The notes beneath the pieces are model-generated. The model made no database searches and was not told the origin of the DNA. It was given only the letters and a program-made list of their open reading frames with translations. From Aureococcus anophagefferens (taxonomy: Eukaryota; Sar; Pelagophyceae; Pelagomonadales; Pelagomonadaceae), in the NCBI RefSeq assembly GCF_000186865.1, contig NW_008705570.1, positions 708,248 through 772,247 of the forward strand: 64,000 nt of DNA, written 5' to 3'. Shown piece by piece: positions 19,577-28,298 of the stretch (its first letter is position 1; every line of letters begins with the position of its first letter). Both the position numbers and the translations under genes were made by a program.

Positions 19577-20494
19577 TTACCCACACGCATCGCAGCGGCT
19601 CGCCGGGATGCCCGCGGCGCCGGCGACGTTGCGGCAGAGGGCCAGGGCCGCGAGTCGCGCATAGGCGTCCGTCGCGGCCGGCGCCTCGTCCGGGCAGTGG
19701 CCGCGGCCGAAGGCCCTGGCCGCCGCGGGCTCGCAGACGCAGACGTTGTAGTAGCCGTGCGTCGCCGAGGACTCGGCCTCCGTCCCGTTGAACGCCGGGC
19801 CGAGGCCGCTGTCGACGGGCGATTCGCGCACGTCGAGCGCGCCCACCGTCGTGTGCAGATGCAACCAATAAACGTCCGGCGTGTAGTGGAAGCACTGCGC
19901 CACGCACCCGTTCGCCTTCGTCGGCTCCTCGCTCGCCTCGTCGCAGTGTTTCCCGGACAGCGGCGCCACGGCGTCGAGGCCGCCGCGCACGAGATCTCGT
20001 AGCACGCCGCACGCCGCCGCCGGGTCGTCGCTCTCCAGCGCGAAGGCCAGCGAATACGGAGCGGCCGCGTCGCAGCACCGGTCGTAGTACGCGTCCTTCG
20101 GGATCGACAGCGCGTGGGCGCCGACGGAGTCGCAGCCGGGGGATTTCGCCACGTCGCAGTCCGCGCCGTAGCCCGAGCCGAGGTCGACGGCCCAGTCCGT
20201 CATGCTGCCGTACTTCTCGGCGCTCTCCAGGGAGTAGTTGCCCTGGACGAGCGCGGCGCCGCTTCGGCTCAGTTTGTTCGCCGTGTTGTTGTCCGTGGAG
20301 ACGTACGTCTTCCAGCTCGGGCAGAGGTCGTCGTCGGGCGTGGCGCCCGGCGCGGTCATGGCGTAGGCGCAGAAGCACTGCTCGCTCGCGCCGCCGTGAT
20401 GCCAGCTCGGTTGGACGCCGGGCCAGCGCGCGACGTCGCAGGCGTCATTGGTGGAGCCGACGAGGCCCATGATCTTGACGAAGGAGGCGACCAT
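19577..20494 (-). CDS. Cysteine-rich protein of unknown function
   Basis: 305 residues from ATG 20494. I do not recognise a family. It has about 18 Cys, many in pairs (CCDAAAPYS, CVAQCFHYTPDVYWLHLHTT, YYNVCVCEP), N-glycosylation-like NNT and NGT sites, and ends RCDACG, so it looks extracellular or lumenal. No convincing signal peptide follows the chosen ATG (MVASFVKIMGLVG), so an upstream exon may be missing. The frame is open to 21163, but that extension is antisense to the gene at 20624 and reads as low-complexity. Stop 53 bp upstream of the sulfotransferase start, same strand. Confidence 0.6.
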   Translation of the reverse strand: MVASFVKIMGLVGSTNDACDVARWPGVQPSWHHGGASEQCFCAYAMTAPGATPDDDLCPSWKTYVSTDNNTANKLSRSGAALVQGNYSLESAEKYGSMTDWAVDLGSGYGADCDVAKSPGCDSVGAHALSIPKDAYYDRCCDAAAPYSLAFALESDDPAAACGVLRDLVRGGLDAVAPLSGKHCDEASEEPTKANGCVAQCFHYTPDVYWLHLHTTVGALDVRESPVDSGLGPAFNGTEAESSATHGYYNVCVCEPAAARAFGRGHCPDEAPAATDAYARLAALALCRNVAGAAGIPASRCDACG

Positions 20495-20623
20495 CGTCGT
20501 GGGCCCGGCTGCTGCGCGCGCGTCGACGGTCGTGGGCCGGCTGTGCGCGCGCACGCCAACCCTGACAGGCCTTGTGGCAAAAGCCAGTCGTGCCCTTGTC
20601 GAGCAGCGAGTGTGCAGCGAGTT

Positions 20624-21130
20624 ATGGCCAGATCCATTTGCCTCGTCGCGGCCTGCCTGAGCATCGCCGCTTCGTTCACGATCTCGCGCAATGCGCTGCC
20701 GACCGTGCGCCGCCGCGCGCGCGCCGCCGCCCCGGCGATGATCATTTCGCCGGAGGCCATGGTGTCCATCCAAAAGTTCAGCAACAAGGCGAAGTTCGAG
20801 GAGACGGTCGAAGCCTACGCGAAGCAGAAGCGCCTGTCGATCCGGGAGGCGGAGCTCGAGTACGCGAGATACTTGATCGACCCCGACGGCTTCGTCCTGG
20901 AGTCCATGGCCGACTCGAAGTTCTCGTCGAAGAGCAAACAACAGGCCGCGCCGAAGAACGTCAAGCCCGCGGAGATGGGCCAGCGGCGGAGCCCCCTGCT
21001 GCAGGCCTACATCGACGAGGGCGGCGCCGAGGTCGAGGAGCGGATCACCAAGTTCGAGCGGGAGAACACGATCAAGGCGTGCGCGATCATCGCCGCGCTC
21101 TTCGGCTACCTCATCTACCAGGGGTCTTAG
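20624..21130 (+). CDS. Small plastid- or secretory-targeted membrane protein, unknown
   Basis: 168 residues. The N-terminus MARSICLVAACLSIAASFTIS looks like a signal peptide with an AASF-type site, followed by an Arg/Ala-rich stretch (TVRRRARAAAPAM), the pattern of bipartite plastid targeting in stramenopiles with an ASAF-like Phe. The mature part is charged and helical (KFEETVEAYAKQKRLSIREAELEYARYLIDP), and the C-terminus has one hydrophobic helix (ACAIIAALFGYLIYQ). I infer a small thylakoid or envelope protein. Its stop codon lies inside a repeat shared with the stop of the convergent SOD-repeat gene. Confidence 0.65.
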   Translation: MARSICLVAACLSIAASFTISRNALPTVRRRARAAAPAMIISPEAMVSIQKFSNKAKFEETVEAYAKQKRLSIREAELEYARYLIDPDGFVLESMADSKFSSKSKQQAAPKNVKPAEMGQRRSPLLQAYIDEGGAEVEERITKFERENTIKACAIIAALFGYLIYQGS

Positions 21131-21204
21131 CGTAACACACGGGCTAGTCTTAGCGCAACACACGGGCGAGTCTACCAGGGGTCTTAGCGCAACATACGGG
21201 CTAG
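21116..21204. repeat. Imperfect repeat spanning the stop codons of two convergent genes
   Basis: A 32-bp unit, TACCAGGGGTCTTAGCG followed by YAACAYACGGGCTAG, occurs at 21116-21147 and 21173-21204. A shorter middle copy, TCTTAGCGCAACACACGGGC, lies at 21148-21167. The plus-strand gene stops (TAG 21128-21130) in copy 1 and the minus-strand gene stops (21203-21201) in copy 3. Confidence 0.9.
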
Positions 21205-23840
21205 AGCCGCTCGCTCCATCGGTCCGGGTCCTTGGCCTTGTCGCCGTCCCACGTGAAGCCCTTCTGGAAGAGGGAGCCCGGCCCGCCGCGCGGCTTCGCC
21301 GGGTAGCACAGGACGCCGAACGTGATGGGCCCGAGCGCGAAGGCCGCGATGAGCAGGATGCCGGCGAAGTTCAGGCCCGCGCGCTTCGACGAGCTCACGT
21401 GCATCTTCGACTTGCGCGTCGGCGACGACGTCGGCCTCGGCGTCGGCATCTCCGTCGGGCACGCGGCGCCCGCGGCCGGCGCCTCGGACGCCGCGAGGAC
21501 GCCGCAGGCGACGCGGGCGCCGGCGGCGTCGTGGACGACGACGGCGCGGCCCGCGCAGGGGTTCGCGCCGGCGACCGAGAGGCCCCGCGCGGCCACGGAC
21601 ACCGCGGCGGCGCCGTCCGCGTCGCTGTCGTAGGTCGTCTCCAGCCAGGGGTCGTCGGCGTTGTCGCCGTAGTAGTGGCCGCCGACGGCGGACGCGTCGT
21701 CGCAGGAGTAGCCCGAGTGGACGTGGACGCCCGCGCCGGACACGCTCGCTTCGACGCCCGCGAGCGTTCCCGTCAGCGAGACCGTCCCGTTGCTCTCGGT
21801 GAGCAGCAGCGTGCCCGTGACGTTCGACTCGACGCCGGGGTAGGCCGCGAGGAACGAAAAGGCCCCCGCCGTCGGCGCCACCGTGCCGCAGGCGACGCGC
21901 GTCCCGTCGGGCGCGTGCAAAACGACGGCGCGAGACCCCACGGGCCGCGGCATGGACGCGACGGTGAACGCCTGGGAGAGCTCGACGTTCACGAAGGCGT
22001 CGCCGCGCTGGTCCGAGACCCAGATCGCGGCCGCACCCCAGGGGTCGTGGGTCAGGCCCGCGTAGTAGTGGCCGCCGACGGCATCCGCGTCGTCGCACGT
22101 CGCGCCCTCGTGGACGTGGACGCCGCCGTCGGCGCAGGGCTCGAGGCCCGCGACGGTGCCGACGATGGCGAGGCCGCCGGAATCCGTCTCGGCGACGCGC
22201 AGCGTGCCCGAGATGGCCGTGTCGTTCGAGCCGGGGTACGCGCCGAGCTCGACGACGCCCGCGCCGGGAGACCCGACGAGGCCGCAGCCCGCGCGCGCGC
22301 CGTCGGCGCGGTGGGTGACCGTCGATCTCCCGAGCACGGGCATGGCGTCGGCGAGGGAGAAGCCGGCCATCGTCAGGTCGACGGACGCGATTCCCGCGGC
22401 GTCGCTCGCGTACGTCGTCGTCCACGGGTCGGCCGCGAGGCCCTCGTCGTAGTGGCCGCCGACGCCGTCGGCGACCTTGCACGTCGAGCCGGCGTGGACG
22501 TGGAAGCCGCCCGTCGCGTTCGTTTCCAGGGACGCGACCGTGCCCTTGACGTTCAGGCCGCTCGACGTATCGGTGACGACGAGCGCGCCGTAGGGCGCCG
22601 CGCCGGCGTAGTCCGGGTAGGCGCCGAGCTCCAGGGCCGCGCCGACGGACGGCTCCAGCAGGCCGCAACCCGCGCGCGTGCCGTTGGCCAGGTGGACGAC
22701 GACCGCGCGGCCCGCGACGGGGTTCGTCGATTGGAGGCTCACCGCCGCGACCTCGAGGTCCACGGCCGCCGCGCCGTTGGCGTCCGAATCGTAGGTCGTG
22801 TCCAGGAAGGGGTCGTCGGCGTTGTCGCCGTAGTAGTGGCCGCCGACGGCGTCCGCGTCGTCGCACGAGTAGCCCGAGTGGACGTGGACGCCCGCCGTCA
22901 CGGACGTTTCCAGGCCCGCGAGCGCGCCCGCGAGCGCGAGCCCGTCCGTCGCCAAGATGGTGCCCGCGATCGCGAAGCGCCCCGCGTAGCCCGGGTAGGC
23001 CCCCAGCGTCGCGACGGCGAGCGGCGCGGTCCCGAGGACGCCGCAGCCGACCCGGGTCCCTTCGGAATCGTGCGCGACGAGGGCCCGGTAGGCCACGGGC
23101 ATGACGCCGCGCAGGGAATACCCGGCGACGTCCAGCGCCACCGTCGCGGCGCCGCTCGCGTCCGCCGTGGCCGTCGTCGCCGCCCAGGGGTCGTCGTCGC
23201 CCTCGTAGTAGTGGCCGAAGACGCCGGCCGCGTCGTCGCAGGTGTAGCCGCCGTGGACGTGGAAGCCGCCCGTGCCCGGCGCGAGGCCCGCCAGGGTGCC
23301 CCGCAGCGCGACGCCCGTCGGCGAGTCCTCGACGAGCACGAGGCCCGACGCGGTGCCGTTGCTATAGCCGGGGTAGGCCCCGAACTCCGCGAACTCGCCA
23401 CTCGTCGGCGTCAGCAGCCCGCAGGCGACGCGCGTGCCGTCGGCGGCGTGGACGACGATGGCGCGGCCGTCGACGGGCCGCGTCGGCCCGGAGAGCGAGA
23501 AGGCCGCGACGGCCATCGACGGGAAAGCGACGCCGGCGCCGTCCGACGCGTACGTGGTGTTGGCGCCCCAGGGGTCCGCCGCGAGGCCGTCGTAGTAGTG
23601 GCCGCCGACGCTCTCCGCGTCGTCGCAGGTGAAGCCGGCGTGGACGTGCATGCCGCCCGTCGCCGACGGCTCGAGGCCCGCGACGATGCCCGCCAGGGCG
23701 ATGCCGCCGGCCGTCGACGAGACCTTGAGCGTGCCCGTGACGCTCAGGTTGCCGGCGTAGCCCGGATAGGCACCCAGGAACACGACGCTGCCGCCCGAGG
23801 CGGACGCGACGCCCGCGAGGGCCAGCGCGACGGCTCGCAT
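21201..23840 (-). CDS. Membrane-anchored copper-only SOD-repeat protein (six domains)
   Basis: 879 residues: signal peptide (MRAVALALAGVASAS), six tandem Cu/Zn-SOD-like domains of about 130 residues, a linker, one transmembrane helix (ILLIAAFALGPITFGVLCY) and a short cytoplasmic tail. Each domain repeats LGAYPGYAG, HVHxGxxCDDA, GGHYY, TTYxSDxxG, GRAVVVH and GTRxxCGLL. The two His of HVH, the His of GGHYY and the final His of VVH correspond to the four Cu ligands. The Arg and Cys of GTRVACG match the catalytic Arg and disulfide Cys. No His/Asp cluster for Zn is visible after GGHYY. That is the pattern described for copper-only SODs and SOD-repeat proteins. Likely an extracellular superoxide-handling or copper-binding protein. 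Uninterrupted. Confidence 0.87.
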   Translation of the reverse strand: MRAVALALAGVASASGGSVVFLGAYPGYAGNLSVTGTLKVSSTAGGIALAGIVAGLEPSATGGMHVHAGFTCDDAESVGGHYYDGLAADPWGANTTYASDGAGVAFPSMAVAAFSLSGPTRPVDGRAIVVHAADGTRVACGLLTPTSGEFAEFGAYPGYSNGTASGLVLVEDSPTGVALRGTLAGLAPGTGGFHVHGGYTCDDAAGVFGHYYEGDDDPWAATTATADASGAATVALDVAGYSLRGVMPVAYRALVAHDSEGTRVGCGVLGTAPLAVATLGAYPGYAGRFAIAGTILATDGLALAGALAGLETSVTAGVHVHSGYSCDDADAVGGHYYGDNADDPFLDTTYDSDANGAAAVDLEVAAVSLQSTNPVAGRAVVVHLANGTRAGCGLLEPSVGAALELGAYPDYAGAAPYGALVVTDTSSGLNVKGTVASLETNATGGFHVHAGSTCKVADGVGGHYDEGLAADPWTTTYASDAAGIASVDLTMAGFSLADAMPVLGRSTVTHRADGARAGCGLVGSPGAGVVELGAYPGSNDTAISGTLRVAETDSGGLAIVGTVAGLEPCADGGVHVHEGATCDDADAVGGHYYAGLTHDPWGAAAIWVSDQRGDAFVNVELSQAFTVASMPRPVGSRAVVLHAPDGTRVACGTVAPTAGAFSFLAAYPGVESNVTGTLLLTESNGTVSLTGTLAGVEASVSGAGVHVHSGYSCDDASAVGGHYYGDNADDPWLETTYDSDADGAAAVSVAARGLSVAGANPCAGRAVVVHDAAGARVACGVLAASEAPAAGAACPTEMPTPRPTSSPTRKSKMHVSSSKRAGLNFAGILLIAAFALGPITFGVLCYPAKPRGGPGSLFQKGFTWDGDKAKDPDRWSERL

Positions 23841-23867
23841 GGGTTGGTGGCTGTTCCACCTCGCAAT

Positions 23868-23876
23868 GGGCAGCCC
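23868..23876. promoter_or_regulatory. GGGCWGCCC palindrome, candidate promoter element
   Basis: GGGCAGCCC, 28 bp upstream of ATG 23840 (minus strand) and 48 bp upstream of ATG 23924 (plus strand), inside an 83-bp bidirectional promoter gap. Role inferred from position. Confidence 0.38.
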
Positions 23877-23923
23877 AAAAGTTCGAGAAGCTAGGCTAGG
23901 AGAGGTTAACAGCTAGAAGCAAC

Positions 23924-25291
23924 ATGCCCTGCAAGCCACCTGAAAGATTGGCTTTTGGCGCCCGCGGCTCAAACACGATGGACATCGTCGATCTGTGCTC
24001 CGATAGCGACGAGGATTGTCGGCCGTCGCCCGCCGCGCCGCCGTCCGCGGCGCCACCGCCACCGCCACCGCCACAACCCGCGCCGCAACAGGCGGCGCAC
24101 GACTCGGACAGCGACGACAGCCTCCTGGGCTTCTCGTCGGGATTAGCCTGGAAGGCGCGCGCCGCGCGGCGGAGCGAGGCGGACTCGGACGTCGTGGACC
24201 TCACGGGCGCGAGCCCCGCGCGCGCGCCCGTCAACAACGGCGGCGCCGCCAAGGAGCGCCTGAAGCGGCCGCCGCCGCCGCCGCCGGACTTCTTCGACGA
24301 CGTGGCGGACGACCCCGAGGAGGCCAAGCGACAAAAAAAGCAGAAGAAGGCCGAGGAGCGGGCGGCGGAGAAGGCGCGGAAGACGGCGCGCGAGGCCGCG
24401 GCGCGCTGCGCCGCGGGCCGCGGCGGCGCGAGCGACCTCGGGCTCCGGCTGTCGCCGCGGTTCCGCGAGCGGCAGCCCGCCTTGGCCGCGGCGCTCCTCG
24501 AGGAGGCGGGCTACGCGGCCGTCGACGCGCCGCCGGCGGGGCCCTGCCGGCGCTTCCTCCGGGACAGCTGCGCCTGCCTCGAGTGGTACGCGCGCGACAA
24601 GCTCGGCGAGCGGCCGTGGGCGCCCGCGCGGCACTGCCTCGTCGTCGCGGACCTCATCAAGGGGTCCCTGGAGGGCGCCGCGGCGGCCTGCGAGGCGTTG
24701 GCGCGCCGCCTCGAGGACGAGGCGCCCTTCGACTTCTTCGGCGCGCCGCGGGCGCGGACGGTTTGTGTGGTGGCGGTCCTGGTCGCGTCGGACCGGCCGC
24801 CGGAGCAGCGCTGGGTCGTCGACCTCGAGCGGCGGCTCCCGCGGCGGCTGCTGGCGCGCATCGTCCGCGTGCCCCGGTCGGGCGCGGGCAAGGAGACCAA
24901 GGCCGTCGCGGAGCTCCTCAACTTGGTGAACGGGCAGCGCGAGGCGATCGCCGGCGTGCTGGCCGGCGGCTCGGCCGCGGCGCCGACCCTCGGCTTCCTC
25001 CACGGGTTGGGCGTCGACGACGTCAAGAAGTGGGACGGCGCCAAGCCGACGCACGCCGCCAAGGCCTGGCCCGCGGCGCTCAAGGTCTTCGCGCCGCCGA
25101 ACGCCGCAGAGGCCGTCGCCGCGGCCTACCCGTCCTACGACGCCCTCGCCCGCGCCTTCCGCGACCGCGGGCCCGGCGCCGTCGCGGACCTCGAGACGAA
25201 CACGGCCCAGCGCGCGCGCGTCGGCCCCGCGGCGAGCCGGAAGCTCCACGACGCGCTCACGGCGACGGACGGCGCCTTCGTCGCGAGCTAA
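23924..25291 (+). CDS. EME1/MMS4-like structure-specific endonuclease subunit (probable)
   Basis: 455 residues. The N-terminal third is disordered and acidic with two SUMO-interaction-like motifs (DIVDLCSDSDED and DVVDLTG), a poly-Pro run and a charged coiled coil (EEAKRQKKQKKAEERAAEKARK). The middle looks like an ERCC4-type nuclease fold without an obvious catalytic ERKxxxD, as expected for the non-catalytic partner. The C-terminus AEAVAAAYPSYDALARAFRD ... RARVGPAASRKLHDAL resembles the helix-hairpin-helix end of EME1. With MUS81 it would cleave branched DNA in the nucleus. The assignment is by architecture and the C-terminal motif only. Start 23924; ATG 23978 (MDIVDL) is an alternative. Confidence 0.55.
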   Translation: MPCKPPERLAFGARGSNTMDIVDLCSDSDEDCRPSPAAPPSAAPPPPPPPQPAPQQAAHDSDSDDSLLGFSSGLAWKARAARRSEADSDVVDLTGASPARAPVNNGGAAKERLKRPPPPPPDFFDDVADDPEEAKRQKKQKKAEERAAEKARKTAREAAARCAAGRGGASDLGLRLSPRFRERQPALAAALLEEAGYAAVDAPPAGPCRRFLRDSCACLEWYARDKLGERPWAPARHCLVVADLIKGSLEGAAAACEALARRLEDEAPFDFFGAPRARTVCVVAVLVASDRPPEQRWVVDLERRLPRRLLARIVRVPRSGAGKETKAVAELLNLVNGQREAIAGVLAGGSAAAPTLGFLHGLGVDDVKKWDGAKPTHAAKAWPAALKVFAPPNAAEAVAAAYPSYDALARAFRDRGPGAVADLETNTAQRARVGPAASRKLHDALTATDGAFVAS

Positions 25292-25325
25292 ACGGGTAAC
25301 GAACGAAGACATGTACGAAAAACGG

Positions 25326-25715
25326 CTAGTCGAGCTCCTCGACGACGAGGGGCGCCGTGAAGGCCGTCGACCGCACGCGGCGCTCGGCCCGCTCGGCCTC
25401 GGCGTAGCAGCGCTCGCGCTCCCGCTGGAGCTCCTTGAGCGCCTCCTGGCTCGCCATGTGGCGCGCCGCGAAGGCCGTCTGGAGCGCGAGCTCCTCGCGC
25501 TCGAAGGCCTCGCGCTTCTTCTGCCGCTCGGCGCGGAGCGCGTCCATCTCGCGCTCGCGGCGCTGCTTGAGCACGGCGATGCCGCGCTTCGCCTCGAGGC
25601 GGATCTGCTCCATGCGCTCGGCGTGCTGGTCCTGCTGGAGCTCCGCCGTGAGCTTCCGCGCGTCCCGCAGGTCCGCGAGGGATGACGACGAGGGGGAGGC
25701 GCCGAGGCTGCCCAT
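25326..25715 (-). CDS. Short coiled-coil protein
   Basis: 129 residues, almost entirely a charged alpha-helical coiled coil (LKQRREREMDALRAERQKKREAFEREE ...) after a Ser-rich N-terminus MGSLGASPSSSSL. No family is recognisable. It converges with the EME1-like gene (stops 34 bp apart) and diverges from the light-harvesting gene (139 bp between starts). Confidence 0.65.
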   Translation of the reverse strand: MGSLGASPSSSSLADLRDARKLTAELQQDQHAERMEQIRLEAKRGIAVLKQRREREMDALRAERQKKREAFEREELALQTAFAARHMASQEALKELQRERERCYAEAERAERRVRSTAFTAPLVVEELD

Positions 25716-25854
25716 CGTTGCGCGCTTCCCGGCGGCGTGCCAGTTTGGCTAAAGCTGCCGGCATGTGTGCCGCCGAGAGATCGCAATCCGAATCCACGTG
25801 CTTGCTCAACCAGTCTCTCCGACCCCTGCCTTTTGCTCGACGCTAATCGCAGCC

Positions 25855-26622
25855 ATGCAGAAGCTCCTCCTCGCGCTCGTCGCCGGCTCCGCGTCGGCCT
25901 TCGTCGCCCCGCTCGCGAAGCCCGCGCCGGCGACGGCCGTCGCCGAGAGCAAGGCGGACCTCAAGGAGCTCGCGACGTCCCTGAACCCCGTCGTCGGCTA
26001 CTGGGACCCCCTGGGCTGCTTCGCCGAGGACACGGACCTCAGCTACTGGTCGCAGGGCAACGAGGCGACCATCGCCTGGTTCCGCCACGCGGAGATCAAG
26101 CACGGCCGCGTCGCGATGTTCGGCTTCGTCGGCTATTTGGTCCACGCGACGGGCAAGACGTGGCCGTTTCCCATGACCCTGTCCGGCGACCCCTGGCCGA
26201 AGCTCGGCGAGGGCGGCGTGCCCGCGCTCTGGGACGCCCTGCCGGAGATCAGCAAGTGGCAGATCATCCTCTTCGTCGGCGCGCTCGAGTTCTGGTCCGA
26301 GATCCAGGGCGTCGGCGACGGCGAGCCCCACTACATGCGCGGCGGCAAGGTCGGCGGCATGCGCTCCTTCAAGTCGCTGAAGCTCGGCATCCCGGACCTC
26401 TACGACCCCACGGGCGGCCTCCGCAACGCGAGCGAGGAGAAGAAGGCGCGCGGCCGCCTCGTCGAGATCAACAACGGCCGCCTCGCGATGATCGGCCTCT
26501 TCGGCTTCCTCGCCGAGGCCAAGGTGCCCGGCTCCGTGCCCGCCCTCACGAAGATCGGCATCCCCGCCTACTCCGGCGACGTCATGGCGCCCTTCGAGTC
26601 CAACTTCCACATCCTCTCCTAG
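25855..26622 (+). CDS. Fucoxanthin-chlorophyll a/c (LHC family) light-harvesting protein
   Basis: 255 residues. Bipartite plastid-targeting leader MQKLLLALVAGSASAFVAP with the diagnostic ASAF/AP cleavage motif. Helix 1 contains the chlorophyll-binding EIKHGRVAMFGFVGY motif and helix 3 the paired EINNGRLAMIGLFGFLAE motif; helix 2 (WQIILFVGALEFWSEIQG) lies between. Glu and Asn/His in these helices ligate chlorophyll and the Glu-Arg pairs lock the helices. The protein sits in the thylakoid membrane and feeds the photosystems. Very strong codon bias suggests high expression. Start ATG 25855 gives the complete targeting leader. Confidence 0.96.
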   Translation: MQKLLLALVAGSASAFVAPLAKPAPATAVAESKADLKELATSLNPVVGYWDPLGCFAEDTDLSYWSQGNEATIAWFRHAEIKHGRVAMFGFVGYLVHATGKTWPFPMTLSGDPWPKLGEGGVPALWDALPEISKWQIILFVGALEFWSEIQGVGDGEPHYMRGGKVGGMRSFKSLKLGIPDLYDPTGGLRNASEEKKARGRLVEINNGRLAMIGLFGFLAEAKVPGSVPALTKIGIPAYSGDVMAPFESNFHILS

Positions 26623-26693
26623 GGCGCGGCGAGGTCGGTCGAGTAACGCGTGTCCCTTAGCCTCGACGCGCCGCGCCGTTCCGCGCGACCCCT

Positions 26694-28242
26694 CTACCTC
26701 GCGAGCCTAGCGCCCGTGAGCATGGCGTCGACGCCGTACTTGGCCGCGGGCGCGGCCGCGTCGACGCCGCTCGCGCCCGCGAAGGCGAAGACGCCGCCGC
26801 CGTGGGTGCCGCCGGAGATGAGGATCGTGCCGTCGTCGAGCACGTTGAGCATCTGCTCGTCGCAGACGAACGTGTTCATCCCCGGGATGTCCGCGGCCCA
26901 GAGCCGCGCGCCCGTCGACCGATTGAGCGACACGACGTGGCCCTCCTTGCCGGCGAGGCCGCCCGGCGGCTGGCAGCCCGCGCGCCAGTCGGGGCACGTC
27001 GTCCGGCCCGGCGAGGGGAGGTCCGCCCCCAGCAGCAGCGTGCCGTCCGCTAAAAGGACCATGCCCGCGGAGCCTGGGCAGGACAAGAGAGCGAAATTCC
27101 CAACTTCAAAGGCTCCTAGCTCGGCCGTTTTCCACTCGTTTCGGCTGATTTTTGGACGAGCGATCATCTATCGGAACGGTCTCGAAGCGTGGATGCTTTT
27201 TCCAGAACGCGCGCGCGCGGAACACTCACGTTGAAGCGACGTTGAATCACCCTTGTCCTGCCCTGCGCGGAGCCCCAGCTGCAAAAGTCGCAGTTCCGCC
27301 ACGCCGCGGTCCCGTCCGCGGCGAAGGCGTAGACGCACCAGTTCTCCGCGGCGACGTAGACCGTGCCCGCCGCGTCGACGAGCGGCGCGGAGAAGACGAT
27401 CGGGTCGCCCGCGAGCGGCGACGCGGAGTCGTTCGCGCGGCGCGACGGCGCGACGGGCCACGCGTCCGCGACGAGCTCGGCGCCGGACGCCGGGTCGAGC
27501 TTGCGGATCCAGCCGAGGTTCGACGTGAACACAAACTCGTTCCGCGGCGTCACGGCGACCGGCGCCCAGATCTCGTCGCCGTAGAGCCCCGTGGCGTCGC
27601 GTTTCTCCTGGAACGTCCAGCGCGCGCGGCCCGTGGCCGCGTCCAGGGCCCAGAGGCGGCCGCCGAAGTCGCCGACGACGACCGTCGTGTCGTTGAAGAC
27701 GAGCGGCTTCGCCCAGATGCCGCGCGTGCTCCGCGTCGGCTCCGACCGCGGCACGTCGAAGCGCCAGCGCGCCGCGCCGGTCCCCGCGTCGACGGCCACG
27801 ACGCCGCCGTTCGCGTCGTCGCCCCAGGAGCCCGTCGCGAAGGCCACGGAGCCGTCGGAGAGGAAGGACACACACCCGTCCAAGGGGAGGCCCTCGGGCG
27901 CCGGGACGCTCCAGAGCTCCGCGCCGCTGTCGGCGTCGAACGCGCGGAGCGACGACACCGTCGGCTTAAAAAAGGCACGACGACGACCGCACCGCCGCGG
28001 CGCGCGGCCACGCTCGGCGAGAAGCTGCCGTCCGCGTCGTTGGGCGCCGCCGCGCGCCACACGAGGCCGCCGCTGGCCCCGTCGAGCCGGTAGACGCTCG
28101 CGGCGTCGGCGACGAAGACGTCGCGGCCCCGGACGGCGACCGAGCTCTCGCACGGCAAGGTAGCGTTCGGGCGGAATGTCCACTTCAGTCTCTTGGCCGA
28201 CGCCGACGCGACGCACCACAGTGCGACGAGCCGCATGCCCAT
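26694..28242 (-). CDS. PQQ-type beta-propeller repeat protein (introner-split; one-base frameshift)
   Basis: Secreted (MGMRLVALWCVASASAKR) propeller with repeated blade motifs such as VYRLDGASGGLVWRAA, LRAFDADSGAELWSVP, VVAVDAGTGAARWRFD, LWALDAATGRARWTFQ and LNRSTGARLWAADIPG. Related proteins are outer-surface assembly factors or quinoprotein-like scaffolds; no catalytic residues are evident. Exons 28242-27274 and 27073-26694 are separated by introner family B copy 1; splicing gives CSWGSAGMVLLADG. Within exon 1 an A6 run at 27968-27973 (T6 in the gene) lacks one base: adding one joins AVVVVPF to FKPTVSSLRAFD. About 449 residues if repaired. Its stop is 71 bp from the convergent light-harvesting gene. 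Confidence 0.82.
27074..27265 (-). mobile_element. Introner element, family B, copy 1 (192 bp)
   Basis: Ends CTGGGCAGGACAAG and CTTGTCCTGCCCTG form an inverted repeat with one mismatch. A perfect 8-bp duplication, CGCGGAGC, lies at 27066-27073 and 27266-27273. The intron on the coding (minus) strand is 27273-27074, GC-AG, phase 1; the 5' GC is the first two bases of the duplicated target GCTCCGCG. Confidence 0.93.
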
Positions 28243-28298
28243 TGGGCTGCCTTCCTGAAGAGTCTTCTGCTCACAAGTTGCGGCTGATGTTTCACTTC

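Noticed and set aside
20495..21163. Upstream extension of the Cys-rich protein frame on the minus strand
   Set aside because: Antisense to the small targeted membrane protein at 20624, which has a good leader and its own ATG; the extension has no recognisable sequence.
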